A stretch of 64,000 nucleotides of DNA, from the NCBI GenBank assembly GCA_035456405.1, contig DATIDG010000015.1:92946-156945 (forward strand). Direction: 5' to 3'. Shown here piece by piece: positions 50,732 through 61,734 of the stretch (position 1 is the first letter of the stretch; every line of letters begins with the position of its first letter). This DNA is from JAGVSZ01 sp035456405 (lineage in GTDB: Bacteria; Pseudomonadota; Gammaproteobacteria; Burkholderiales; SG8-39). The notes below the pieces were generated by a model that was given only the letters and a program-made list of their open reading frames with translations, made no database searches and had not been told where the DNA came from. The position numbers and the translations under genes are program-made.

Positions 50732-52243
50732 TCAGCCGAGAAAGAGCCGATAGGCGGGATTGCGCGACTCGTCGACGTACGGGTAGCCGAGCTTGCGCAG
50801 GAACGTGCGGAACTCGCGCATCTCTCCCGGCGGCACCTGCATCCCGACCAGCACGCGACCGTAGTCGGCGCCCTGATTGCGGTAGTGGAAGAGGCTGATG
50901 TTCCAGTCCGAGCGCATGCTCGACAGGAATCGCATCAGCGCTCCTGGCCGCTCCGGGAACTCGAACCGGTAGACCAGCTCGTGCTCCGCCCGTGCCGAGT
51001 GCCCGCCGACGACGTGCCGCACGTGCAGCTTCGCCATCTCGTTGTCTGAGAGATCTAGCGTCTTGAGGCCGTGCCGCCGCAGCGTGCGCATGAGCCGCGC
51101 CCTCTCCTCGCGGTCGTGCACCTCGACCCCGACGAAGACGTGCGCCTCGACCGGATCCGCCATCCGATAGTTGAACTCGGTGATGTTGCGCGCGCCGAGC
51201 GTCGCGCAGAACTTCCGAAAACTCCCGGGGCGCTCGGGGATCGTCACCGCGAGGATCGCCTCGCGGTGCTCACCGACCTCGGCGCGCTCGGCGACGAAGC
51301 GCAGGCGGTCAAAGTTCGCGTTCGCGCCGCACGCGACCGCGACGAGCTTCCGCTCGCGCACGCGGGTACGCTCGACGTAGCGCTTCGCGCCGGCGATCGC
51401 CAGCGCGCCCGCCGGCTCGAGGATCGAGCGGGTGTCCTCGAACACGTCCTTGATTGCGGCGCAGGTTTCGTCGGTGTCCACGAGCAGGATCTCGTCCACC
51501 AGCTCACGCACGATGCGGAACGTCTCCTTGCCGACCTGCTTCACCGCGACGCCGTCGGCGAACAGCCCGACGTGCGGCAGGACGACCCGTCGCCCCGCCG
51601 CGATCGAGCGTTTCATCGCGTCGGAGTCGACCGGCTGGACGCCGATCACCTTGATCTGCGGCTGCAGCCGCTTTACGTACGAAGCGATCCCGGAGACGAG
51701 TCCGCCGCCGCCGATCGCAACGAAGATGGCGTGGATCGGCCGCTGCGATTGGCGCAGGATCTCCATGCCGATGGTGCCCTGGCCGGCGATGACGTCGGGA
51801 TCGTCGAAGGGGTGGACGAAGGCGAGCCGGAGCCGCCGCTCGAGCTTGCGTGCATGCTCGCGTGCATCGCTGTAGGAGTCGCCCTTCAGGACCACTTCCG
51901 CGCCCCGAGCGGCGACCGCCTCGACCTTGATCCTCGGGGTCGTGATGGGCATGACGATCACTGCCCGGCAACCAAGCTTCTGCGCCGCAAGGGCAACGCC
52001 CTGCGCATGGTTGCCCGCTGATGCGGCGATCACGCCGCGCTTGAGCGCGTGCGCCGGCAGGTTCGCCATCTTGTTGTACGCGCCGCGCAGCTTGAACGAG
52101 AAGACTTCCTGCACGTCTTCGCGCTTGAGCATCAGACGGTTGCCGAGCCGCGCCGAGAGGTTGGGCGCAAGCTCGAGTGGCGTCTCGACGGCGACATCGT
52201 AGACGCGCGAATTGAGGATCCTCGGGAGGTAGTCGATGGGCAT
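50732..52243 (-). CDS. ilvA: Threonine ammonia-lyase, biosynthetic
   Basis: Deaminates threonine to 2-oxobutyrate for isoleucine synthesis. The 503-residue protein has PLP lysine K51 in SFKLRGAYNKM, ASAGNHAQGVALAA, the glycine loop AIGGGGLVSG, and two C-terminal ACT-like regulatory domains (about 330-415 and 425-500; RPGSFRKFCATLG and RPGALMRFLSS) for isoleucine feedback. Convergent with the cyclase, 11 bases apart. Confidence 0.97.
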   Translation of the reverse strand: MPIDYLPRILNSRVYDVAVETPLELAPNLSARLGNRLMLKREDVQEVFSFKLRGAYNKMANLPAHALKRGVIAASAGNHAQGVALAAQKLGCRAVIVMPITTPRIKVEAVAARGAEVVLKGDSYSDAREHARKLERRLRLAFVHPFDDPDVIAGQGTIGMEILRQSQRPIHAIFVAIGGGGLVSGIASYVKRLQPQIKVIGVQPVDSDAMKRSIAAGRRVVLPHVGLFADGVAVKQVGKETFRIVRELVDEILLVDTDETCAAIKDVFEDTRSILEPAGALAIAGAKRYVERTRVRERKLVAVACGANANFDRLRFVAERAEVGEHREAILAVTIPERPGSFRKFCATLGARNITEFNYRMADPVEAHVFVGVEVHDREERARLMRTLRRHGLKTLDLSDNEMAKLHVRHVVGGHSARAEHELVYRFEFPERPGALMRFLSSMRSDWNISLFHYRNQGADYGRVLVGMQVPPGEMREFRTFLRKLGYPYVDESRNPAYRLFLG

Positions 52244-52355
52244 CGAAACAGCGCTTATCGCAGCGCAGCAAGGGCGCTACTCTAAGCTGAACCTCAGGCC
52301 GACGCAAAGACCGCGGCGTCAAAGGACCCCGTTCGCAGAAGCAGACGTTGTCCGG

Positions 52356-52379
52356 CTTGCACCCGCTTGCGGGTGCAAG
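52356..52379 (+). other. Perfect 11-bp inverted repeat near the YqaA-type gene start
   Basis: CTTGCACCCGC (52356-52366) and GCGGGTGCAAG (52369-52379) are exact complements separated by two bases. It ends nine bases before GTG 52389 and occupies the place of a ribosome-binding site. It could be an operator or a translation-limiting hairpin. Confidence 0.45.
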
Positions 52380-52388
52380 TAGCATGGC

Positions 52389-52805
52389 GTGGATCTCACC
52401 GAGCTGATCGGCCCCGAGGCGAGCCTTTGGTCGCTCGCCTTCGCCGCATTCCTCGCCGCGACGCTACTGCCGATGAGCTCCGAAGCGGCGCTCTTCGGCG
52501 TGCTGAAGCAGCATCCCGACCTCTTCTGGCCGGCGCTCGCCGTCGCGACGGTCGCCAACACGCTCGGCGGCATGACCTCCTACCTCGTCGGTCGCTTCCT
52601 CGCCACGCGCAAGCCGCTGAAGCACGTCGAAACGGTGGAACGCTGGGGCCCTGCCGCGCTGCTGCTCGCATGGACGCCGCTCGTCGGCGACGCGCTATGC
52701 GTCGCCGCCGGCTGGCTCAGGCTGAACTGGATGTCATCCACCGCCCTCCAGGCGGCGGGGCGATTTGCGCGCTACTGGGTGGTCGCCCAGGGAGCGGGGC
52801 TATAG
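52389..52805 (+). CDS. YqaA/DedA-like small membrane protein
   Basis: A 138-residue inner-membrane protein with three to four helices. The family core PMSSEAALFG, ATVANTLGGMTSYLVGR and WTPLVGDALCVAAGWLR is present. YqaA-type proteins are short relatives of the SNARE-associated/DedA family, possibly lipid transporters. GTG 52389 lies directly after the inverted repeat. Confidence 0.85.
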   Translation: MDLTELIGPEASLWSLAFAAFLAATLLPMSSEAALFGVLKQHPDLFWPALAVATVANTLGGMTSYLVGRFLATRKPLKHVETVERWGPAALLLAWTPLVGDALCVAAGWLRLNWMSSTALQAAGRFARYWVVAQGAGL

Positions 52806-52812
52806 CGGATGG

Positions 52813-53694
52813 CTACCTGCCGCCCCGCGTCGCGGTCCAGGTGACCTTCGCGCCGCCCTGGGCCGCGGTCGTCCCTTCCATCTTGTCGCCGGACGCGCGG
52901 CCGGTGAACTGCCGCTTGATGCCGTTGCCGTCCACGAAAGCGAATGCGACGTCGGCGCCGCGCAGCCGAGTCTCGGTGAGGCTATACGACCTGTCGCCGA
53001 GCTTCGCGGTGCCGGAGAGCTTCTGGAAGTTCTGATTCAGCGCGACCTGCCATTGCTCCCCGCCGTTGCCCGCCGGCACGGAAAGAGCCCAGTTGCCCTG
53101 CACTTTCGCCGGGACGATCCAGAGGAAGGCGTCGCGCCCCTCGACGGTCGCGGTCTGGTCGGGTTGCCAGTCTTCCATGTTGAAGGCATGCGAGACGATC
53201 CGGGTGCCCGGGCGCATGTCGAGCAACTTCGGCCGCAGCTTGATGTTGAGCGCGGGGAGCAGATACATCGTGATGACGGTCGCCTTGCTGAAGTCGGTCT
53301 CGAAGATGTCGGCCTTGATGAACTTCGCTTTGTCCGACACTCCAGCCTTCTCGGCGGCCTTGACCGAGAGCGCCACCATGTCCGGGTTGTACTCGATGCC
53401 CAGCGCGGTCGCGCCGAACTTCTGCACGGCCGCGATCACGGTGCGCCCGTCGCCCGAACCGAGGTCGATGACGTAGTCCTTCGAGGTTACCTGCGCCATC
53501 TTGAGCATGCGCTCGACGAGCGCATCGGGCGTCGGCACCCACACGACGTCCTTCCCGGCCTGGCCGACCTGCGGTTGGTACTCCTGCCTCTCGGGACTCT
53601 TGTCCGCCGCGGCCTGCGCGAACGCTGCACCCTGCACCAAAGCCAACGACACCGTCGCGACGAGCGCGACTGCTGTATTCCAACGCTTGTTCAC
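52813..53694 (-). CDS. Class I SAM-dependent methyltransferase with signal peptide
   Basis: A 293-residue protein. Residues 1-26 form a clear signal peptide (AFAQA cleavage), yet the mature part has a normal SAM site: VIDLGSGDGRTVIAA with acidic GIEYNP at the next strand and the KADIFETDF loop. After residue 190 comes a beta-rich domain (WALSVPAGNGGEQWQVALNQ in part) of unknown function. A SAM enzyme outside the cytoplasm is puzzling because SAM is not known to be plentiful there. It ends eight bases from YqaA, convergent. Confidence 0.8.
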   Translation of the reverse strand: MNKRWNTAVALVATVSLALVQGAAFAQAAADKSPERQEYQPQVGQAGKDVVWVPTPDALVERMLKMAQVTSKDYVIDLGSGDGRTVIAAVQKFGATALGIEYNPDMVALSVKAAEKAGVSDKAKFIKADIFETDFSKATVITMYLLPALNIKLRPKLLDMRPGTRIVSHAFNMEDWQPDQTATVEGRDAFLWIVPAKVQGNWALSVPAGNGGEQWQVALNQNFQKLSGTAKLGDRSYSLTETRLRGADVAFAFVDGNGIKRQFTGRASGDKMEGTTAAQGGAKVTWTATRGGR

Positions 53695-53715
53695 TTCACG
53701 CTCTCCTTTTGCTGA

Positions 53716-55914
53716 CTATGCCGCCTGCAGTTTTGCGTACTCCAGCTGCAGCCACTTCATGCCTTGGGGTCCGAAATTGATCTGCACGCGCGCATCAGTC
53801 CCGCTGCCTTCCGCGTTGACGATGACGCCCTGGCCGAACTTCGCGTGCACCACGCTCTGCCCGATTCGGAACGGCAGGTCCGGCGCGCCGCCCTGTCCTT
53901 TGCGATGGTGCGCCGGGAGTTCGGCGGGCTTCCACGCATCGTCCGCGACGGCCGGCCGGCCGCGCCGCGTCAGCCATTTCATCACGCCCGCCGGAATCTC
54001 GTCCAGGAAGCGGCTCGCGACGTTGTAGCGCGTCTGGCCGTGCAGGAGCCGCGTCTGCGCGTAGGTGAGGTAGAGGCGGGTCCGCGCGCGCGTGATCGCG
54101 ACGTACATGAGCCGGCGCTCCTCCTCTAGGCCCTCATGCTCCGTGACGCTCTGCTCGTGCGGGAAGAGCCCTTCCTCCAGCCCGGTGATGAACACGACGT
54201 GGAACTCCAGGCCCTTGGCCGAGTGGACCGTCATGAGCTGGACCGCGTCCATGCCCTCGGCGGCCTGGTTCTCGCCGGACTCCAGAGCCGCGTGCGCCAG
54301 GAACTGGCTGAGGGGGTCCGGCGCCGCCGCCTGCGCGTCGGCCGCGGGGTCCGCCGGCGCGAACTGCGCGGCGTAGCCCTCATCCTGGGTGAACGCCGCG
54401 GCCGCGTTCACCAGCTCTTCGAGGTTCTCGACTCGGTCCGCGCCGTCGCGCTCGCTCTTGTAGTGGTCGACGAGGCCGCTCGCGTGGATCACGTGCTCCA
54501 CGACCTCGTGCAGCGGCAGGCCCTGCGTGCCCCGGCGGATCACGTCGATCAGCTTGACGAAGACGCCAACCGCCGTGCCGGCCTTGCCGGCCACGTGCGG
54601 AACTGCCTGCCACAGGCTCCCGCCACGCGCGGCGGCCGCATCCTGCAACGCCTCGACAGAGCGCGCGCCGATGCCGCGCGCCGGGAAGTTCACGACGCGC
54701 AGGAGCGCGCCGTCGTCGTCCGGGCTGGCCAGCAGCCGCAGGTAGGCGAGCGCGTGCTTGATCTCCTGTCGCTCGAAGAACCTCAAGCCCCCGTAGACGC
54801 GGTACGGGATGCCCTGAGTGAAGAGCGCGTGCTCGACCACGCGCGACTGCGCGTTCGAGCGGTAGAGGATCGCGATGTCGCGCCGCGCGAGGCCCTCGCG
54901 CAGGAGGTTCTGGACCTCGTCGGCCACGAAGTGTGCCTCGTAGCCGTCCGACTGCGCCTCGTAGACGCGCAGCGGCTCGCCCTCTCCGGCCGCGGTCCAC
55001 AGGTTCTTGCCGAGGCGCTTGCGATTGTGGGAGATGAGCGCGTTCGCGGCGTCGAGGATGTTCCCGTGCGAGCGGTAGTTCTGCTCGAGGCGGATCACGT
55101 TCTGCACGCGGAACTCGCGCTCCAGGTCGGCCATGTTGCCGACGTTCGCGCCGCGGAAGGCGTAGATCGACTGGTCGTCGTCCCCGACGGCGAAGATCGC
55201 GTTGTCCTGGCCTGCGAGCAGCTTCAGCCAGCGGTACTGCAGCCGGTTCGTGTCCTGGAACTCGTCGACGAGGATGTGGCGAAAGCGGTTCTGGTAGTGC
55301 GCGCGCAGGATCTCGTTCCGCTGGAGCAGCTCGTAGCAGCGCAGGAGCAGCTCGGGAAAGTCGACCACGCCCTCCTTCTGGCACTGCTCGTCGTAGGTGG
55401 CGTAGAGCTCGGCCTTGCGGCGGCTCGCATCGTCGTGGATCGGTACGTCCTTCGGCCGCAGGCCCTCTTCCTTGTTGTCGTTGATGAACCACTGCACCTC
55501 TTTCGGCGGGTAGCGGTCCTCGTCTACGTTGAGGCTCTTCAGCAACCGCTTCACCGCGCCGAGCTGGTCCTGCGAGTCGAGGATCTGGAAGAGCTGCGGC
55601 AACCCCGCGTCGCGGTGATGTGCGCGGAGCATGCGGTTGCAGAGGCCGTGAAATGTGCCGACCCACATTCCGCGCGTGCTGATCGGCAGCATGGCCGAGA
55701 TGCGCGTGAGCATTTCCCTCGCGGCCTTGTTGGTGAACGTGACCGCCAGGATGCGCGCGGGCGACGCATTGCCGGTCTGGATCAGCCACGCGATCCGCGT
55801 GGTGAGAACCCGGGTCTTGCCCGAACCCGCGCCCGCCAGGATCAGCGCGTGCTGGTTCGGGAGGGTGACCGCCTGGAGCTGCTCGGGGTTGAGGTGATCG
55901 AGAAGGCTGGACAT
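53716..55914 (-). CDS. UvrD/Rep-family DNA helicase
   Basis: A 732-residue superfamily 1A 3'-5' helicase. The Walker A AGAGSGKT (27-34), motif Ia TFTNKAAREM, Walker B LVDEFQDTN, motif III FAVGDDDQSIYAFRGA, motif IV RLEQNYRS, motif V TVHSAKGLEF and motif VI YVAITRAR are all present. The C-terminal Tudor-like tail (IGQSVVHAKFGQGVIV) binds RNA polymerase in UvrD. UvrD is more likely than Rep because of that tail and the length. ATG 55914 gives MSSLLDHLNPEQ. Confidence 0.95.
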   Translation of the reverse strand: MSSLLDHLNPEQLQAVTLPNQHALILAGAGSGKTRVLTTRIAWLIQTGNASPARILAVTFTNKAAREMLTRISAMLPISTRGMWVGTFHGLCNRMLRAHHRDAGLPQLFQILDSQDQLGAVKRLLKSLNVDEDRYPPKEVQWFINDNKEEGLRPKDVPIHDDASRRKAELYATYDEQCQKEGVVDFPELLLRCYELLQRNEILRAHYQNRFRHILVDEFQDTNRLQYRWLKLLAGQDNAIFAVGDDDQSIYAFRGANVGNMADLEREFRVQNVIRLEQNYRSHGNILDAANALISHNRKRLGKNLWTAAGEGEPLRVYEAQSDGYEAHFVADEVQNLLREGLARRDIAILYRSNAQSRVVEHALFTQGIPYRVYGGLRFFERQEIKHALAYLRLLASPDDDGALLRVVNFPARGIGARSVEALQDAAAARGGSLWQAVPHVAGKAGTAVGVFVKLIDVIRRGTQGLPLHEVVEHVIHASGLVDHYKSERDGADRVENLEELVNAAAAFTQDEGYAAQFAPADPAADAQAAAPDPLSQFLAHAALESGENQAAEGMDAVQLMTVHSAKGLEFHVVFITGLEEGLFPHEQSVTEHEGLEEERRLMYVAITRARTRLYLTYAQTRLLHGQTRYNVASRFLDEIPAGVMKWLTRRGRPAVADDAWKPAELPAHHRKGQGGAPDLPFRIGQSVVHAKFGQGVIVNAEGSGTDARVQINFGPQGMKWLQLEYAKLQAA

Positions 55915-56075
55915 GCCGCTGCAACGAACGAGGCGGCGAGTATAGCAGCCGATCTTTCGCATTCCGGATGCGCACTGGCGCCCCGGAACGGCGCCGGATA
56001 GTGTCGGGATACTGCGACACAGCAAGTTGAGGAACTTTGGTGCATCAATGTCTTATCTAATGGTTGACGCGTAAT

Positions 56076-56092
56076 ATGCTGCATTGCAGTAT
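56076..56092. promoter_or_regulatory. Dyad CTGC-ATT-GCAG in an AT-rich promoter region
   Basis: CTGCATTGCAG (56079-56089) is a perfect dyad extended by AT on both sides (56076-56092). It lies between a TTGACG (56064-56069) and TATGAT (56090-56095), 80 bases before the next gene. CTGC-N3-GCAG resembles sites described for PHA-granule regulator PhaR, which is only suggestive. Confidence 0.35.
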
Positions 56093-56171
56093 GATTCATG
56101 GTTCACGCCCGGAAAGGGCCCAAAAGCCCGCTCGCCGGGCCGTCCCCTGCTCACGAGGCGGAAGGCTCACG

Positions 56172-56540
56172 ATGCAGAAATTGAAGCTCCTCCCCTGGCT
56201 CGCGCGCCGTCACGGCGTGCCCCTCCAGCGCGCGAAAGAACTCTGGCGGCAGGCGGTCGCGCTCGCCGACTTCGAGCACGGCGCGAACGCGCAGTCGAGC
56301 GACTATTGGGCGTACGCGATGCGCACGCTGCTGAAGCTCCTGCGGTGCGACGGTGCCGCGCTCGGGGACGCGGACGACATCGAGCAGCCGCTCGGGCTGC
56401 CAGAGCGCCGCTCCACGCTGCCCCTCATCGACTCGCAGCGCCGGCTCGGCGCGGCCGCGTTCGATGCCGCCGAGGCGTTCCTCCACGCGGCGCACGAGTA
56501 CTGGAGCCGCGCGCTGCACGTCGCGAACGCGCGGCGCTGA
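56172..56540 (+). CDS. Hypothetical helical protein
   Basis: A 122-residue mostly helical protein (KLKLLPWLARRHGVPLQRAK; SSDYWAYAMRTLLKLLR; AAEAFLHAAHEYWSRAL). No signal peptide or membrane helix. GGAAGG lies upstream of ATG 56172. Not recognised. The AT-rich upstream region with a PhaR-site-like dyad may link it to polyhydroxyalkanoate metabolism, but this is speculation. Confidence 0.65.
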   Translation: MQKLKLLPWLARRHGVPLQRAKELWRQAVALADFEHGANAQSSDYWAYAMRTLLKLLRCDGAALGDADDIEQPLGLPERRSTLPLIDSQRRLGAAAFDAAEAFLHAAHEYWSRALHVANARR

Positions 56541-56567
56541 CCTTCCAACGACTGCGCTGCGCCGCTC

Positions 56568-57185
56568 CTACCGAGTCACGCGGGGCGCAGCCGAATCTGC
56601 CAGAGAGCGCTGCCGCGAGCGCCTCGGCCTCGGCTTGCGAGGGCAGCTTCGCGGTGCGCACGTCGTACGCGCGCCGGCCCCCCACCCGCTTCGAATCGAG
56701 GTCCGCCGCGTATTCGGCAGCGTGCACGTCCTGGTAGACCCGCAGCACCTCGTTCTCGGATTCGCCGCTCGCGAGCATCACCTTCCACCGGCTGCCGCGC
56801 TGCGCTGCGCCGCGCCCTTGCCCCTCTCGATCTCGGTCTCGGCCGCCCACTGGCTGAGTTGGTCGGCGTTCACGGGCTGCACCGGCAGCGCGGGCCGGCC
56901 CTTGGGCGCGATGTAGAACGACAACGGCTGGTCCATCAGTCTTCGCGAGCGCGTCGGTCGTGAACCGGAACGCGCCCGCGGCGCGCATTCGCGCCGGTGC
57001 GCAGATCGTCGTTCGAACGGAGCGCCATGCGTGGGGCGAGCGGCACTCGGCCGCCGTCGCGTTCGATCCACGCGCGCATCTGCACTGCCTCCACCACCGC
57101 CGGGGGGTGCGCCGCGCGTCGGCGCGTCCGCGCCCTGCGCCGCGGCGGCGAGCATCGCGGCGGCGAGAACGGCGAGACGCTTCAT
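56568..57185 (-). pseudogene. Decayed exported FecR/SPOR-type protein gene
   Basis: The start (ATG 57185) gives a good signal peptide (MKRLAVLAAAMLAAAAQGADA), then the frame is lost. In the next frame PPAVVEAVQMRAWIERDGG and MALRSNDDLRTGANAR continue, in another AGAFRFTTDALAKT, then QPLSFYIAPKGRPALPVQP and RWKVMLASGE...SENEVLRVYQDVHAAEY-type SPOR-like sequence, and a terminal RVTR stop at 56568. At least four frame changes and probable internal deletions make it non-functional. The FecR assignment is by pattern; SPOR is likelier. Confidence 0.75.
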
Positions 57186-57190
57186 GCGTG

Positions 57191-57220
57191 CTTCCTCCCG
57201 CTTCCTCCCGCTTCCTCCCT
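57191..57220 (-). repeat. Triplicated 10-bp unit forming three ribosome-binding sites
   Basis: CTTCCTCCC(G/T) is repeated three times in tandem. On the minus strand each unit reads GGGAGGAAG, a strong Shine-Dalgarno sequence, with the nearest copy about eight bases before ATG 57185 of the decayed gene. Confidence 0.7.
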
Positions 57221-57291
57221 CGAGTGCGTTCCGGCCATGTACGAGCCGACTTCCCGCGCGGATGTGCGCGGGGCGGTACTAGTGCACAGCT

Positions 57292-57297
57292 ATAATT
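57292..57297 (+). promoter_or_regulatory. Probable -10 box of leuS
   Basis: TATAAT at 57292-57297 lies 30 bases before the leuS ATG (57328). No good -35 is seen at 16-18 bases upstream. The same consensus -10 is found before ahcY and the cytochrome gene. Confidence 0.45.
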
Positions 57298-57327
57298 GCG
57301 CCCTTTCAGAGAGCCAACATAGCCGCA

Positions 57328-59982
<2,655 letters not shown>

Positions 59983-59986
59983 TCTC

Positions 59987-60517
59987 GTGACGGAAAGCGT
60001 GAAACCGGTACGCATGTCGGCGCTGCGCGCGGCGCTGATCGTCGCGCTCTGCGCGGCGCTCGCCGCGTGCGGCTTCAAGCTCCGCGGCCAGCAGACCTTC
60101 CCGTTCGAGACGATCAGCGTCCCGCTCAACACACCACTGGGGTTCGAGCTGAAGCGCAACATCGCGGCAGCGAGCGAGCAGACCAAGCTCGTCGACAACG
60201 TCGCGGACGCCGATGCCGTACTCTCGATCCTGAGCGAGGCGCAGGAGAAGGTGATCCTCTCGCTCAACACGCAGGGCCGCGTCCGCGAGTTCCAGCTGCG
60301 CTACCGCGTGGTCTACCGCGTGTCGAGCCCAAAGGGCCTCGACTTCATCGCGCCGACCTCCGTCCTGCTCACCCGCGACATCACCTTCAACGACCAAGTG
60401 CTCGCGAAGGAGACCGAGGAGGCGCAGCTCTACAGGGAGATGCGCTCCGACCTCGTGCAGCAGATCGTCCGCCGGCTGGGCGCCGCAAAGCCGCTGGTCC
60501 AGCCGGACGACGAGTAA
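59987..60517 (+). CDS. lptE: LPS-assembly lipoprotein LptE
   Basis: Outer-membrane lipoprotein plugging LptD for LPS insertion. The 176-residue product has a lipobox LAACGF and the LptE-typical CGFKLRGQQTFPFETISV (in part) start of the mature protein and RDITFNDQVLAKETEEAQL. GTG 59987 lies four bases after the leuS stop; ATG 60014 gives a more usual 167-residue form. Part of the conserved leuS-lptE-holA order. Confidence 0.93.
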   Translation: MTESVKPVRMSALRAALIVALCAALAACGFKLRGQQTFPFETISVPLNTPLGFELKRNIAAASEQTKLVDNVADADAVLSILSEAQEKVILSLNTQGRVREFQLRYRVVYRVSSPKGLDFIAPTSVLLTRDITFNDQVLAKETEEAQLYREMRSDLVQQIVRRLGAAKPLVQPDDE

Positions 60518-60603
60518 CCCGCTGCAGCGCGCGCAGGAAGGAACGGTCCAGTTTCTGCTTCACCCGGTGTCCTCCGCGTGCCTGCGCTGAAGGCTTTCAC
60601 CGC

Positions 60604-61608
60604 ATGCCCCAGCTGAGAAGCGATCAGCTCGACGCTCACCTCGCCCGCGGACTCGCATCCCTCTACGTCGTCCACGGCGACGAGCCGCTGCTCTCGATGG
60701 AGGCGGCCGACGCGATCCGCGCGAAGGCGCGCGCCGAGGGCTACGCCGAGCGCGAGGTCCATCTCGTCGAACGCGGCTACGACTGGAGCCGGCTCGCGCA
60801 ATCGGCCGCTGCGCTGTCGCTGTTCTCGAGCCGCAAGCTGATCGAGCTGCGCGTACCGTCGGGCAAGCCGGGCACCGACGGCGCCGAGGCGATCGCGGCA
60901 TATTGCGCCACGCTCCAGCCGGACATCGTCACTGTCGTGGCGCTGCCGCGGCTCGATCGCGCCGGGCAGAACTCGGCATGGTTCGGGGCGCTTGCCGGCG
61001 CCGGCGTCGTGGTGAACGTGTTCCCGGTCGATCGCCGCACCCTGCCGCTGTGGATCGGCGCGCGGCTCGCGCGCCAGAAGCAGCGCGCGTCCGAGGATGC
61101 GCTTGCGTTCGTCGCCGACTGCGTCGAGGGCAACCTGCTCGCCGCGCATCAGGAGATCCAGAAGCTCGGGCTGCTCTACCCGCCCGGCGACCTCGCGTTC
61201 GAGCAGGTGCGCGACGCGGTGCTCGACGTCGCGCGCTTCGAGGTATCGCAGCTCTCCGAGGCGATGCTGTCCGGGGACCGCGCACGGCTCGCGCGGGTGC
61301 TCGACGGCCTGGCGGGCGAGGGCGAGGCGCCGCCGCGCGTGCTGTGGGTGATGTCGGACGACGTGCGCGCGGTGACGCGCGTCCAGCGGGGGCTCGCGGA
61401 GGGCCGCAGCCCCGCCGATCTCTGCCGCGAAAGCCGCGTCTGGGGCGAGGCGCGGCAGCGCCTCGTCACCGCCGCCGCGCGACGCATGGCCCGGGAGGCG
61501 CTCGACGCGGCGCTCGCGCACGCGGCCGCGGTCGACCGCACGATCAAGGGCCTCGCGAAAGGCGATCCGTGGGACGAGCTGCTGCAGCTCGGTTTGCGCT
61601 TCGCCTGA
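60604..61608 (+). CDS. holA: DNA polymerase III subunit delta
   Basis: Clamp-loader subunit that opens the beta clamp. The 334-residue protein has the family features LYVVHGDEPLLSMEAADAIR (in part), LSLFSSRKLIELR, and a C-terminal collar-like domain (DRTIKGLAKGDPWDELLQLG). ATG 60604 matches the standard N-terminus MPQLRSDQLDAHL. Follows lptE as usual in beta- and gammaproteobacteria. Confidence 0.95.
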   Translation: MPQLRSDQLDAHLARGLASLYVVHGDEPLLSMEAADAIRAKARAEGYAEREVHLVERGYDWSRLAQSAAALSLFSSRKLIELRVPSGKPGTDGAEAIAAYCATLQPDIVTVVALPRLDRAGQNSAWFGALAGAGVVVNVFPVDRRTLPLWIGARLARQKQRASEDALAFVADCVEGNLLAAHQEIQKLGLLYPPGDLAFEQVRDAVLDVARFEVSQLSEAMLSGDRARLARVLDGLAGEGEAPPRVLWVMSDDVRAVTRVQRGLAEGRSPADLCRESRVWGEARQRLVTAAARRMAREALDAALAHAAAVDRTIKGLAKGDPWDELLQLGLRFA

Positions 61609-61686
61609 CTCCCGAACCACCGCGGACGCAGAGAGGACTGGGCGCATCCGGGTCGCCCCCGCGGCGACCCCCGGACGCTTCCTCTC

Positions 61687-61716
61687 TTCTCTGTGATCTC
61701 TGTGTCCTCTGTGGCT
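61687..61716. repeat. REP-like dispersed repeat, copy 2
   Basis: Thirty bases matching 37173-37202 with a single C-to-T difference, in the holA-proA gap. An imperfect complement (CGCAGAGAGGA, near 61630) lies upstream so the unit can fold. Confidence 0.75.
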
Positions 61717-61734
61717 TTGCATTAAGATTTGCTG

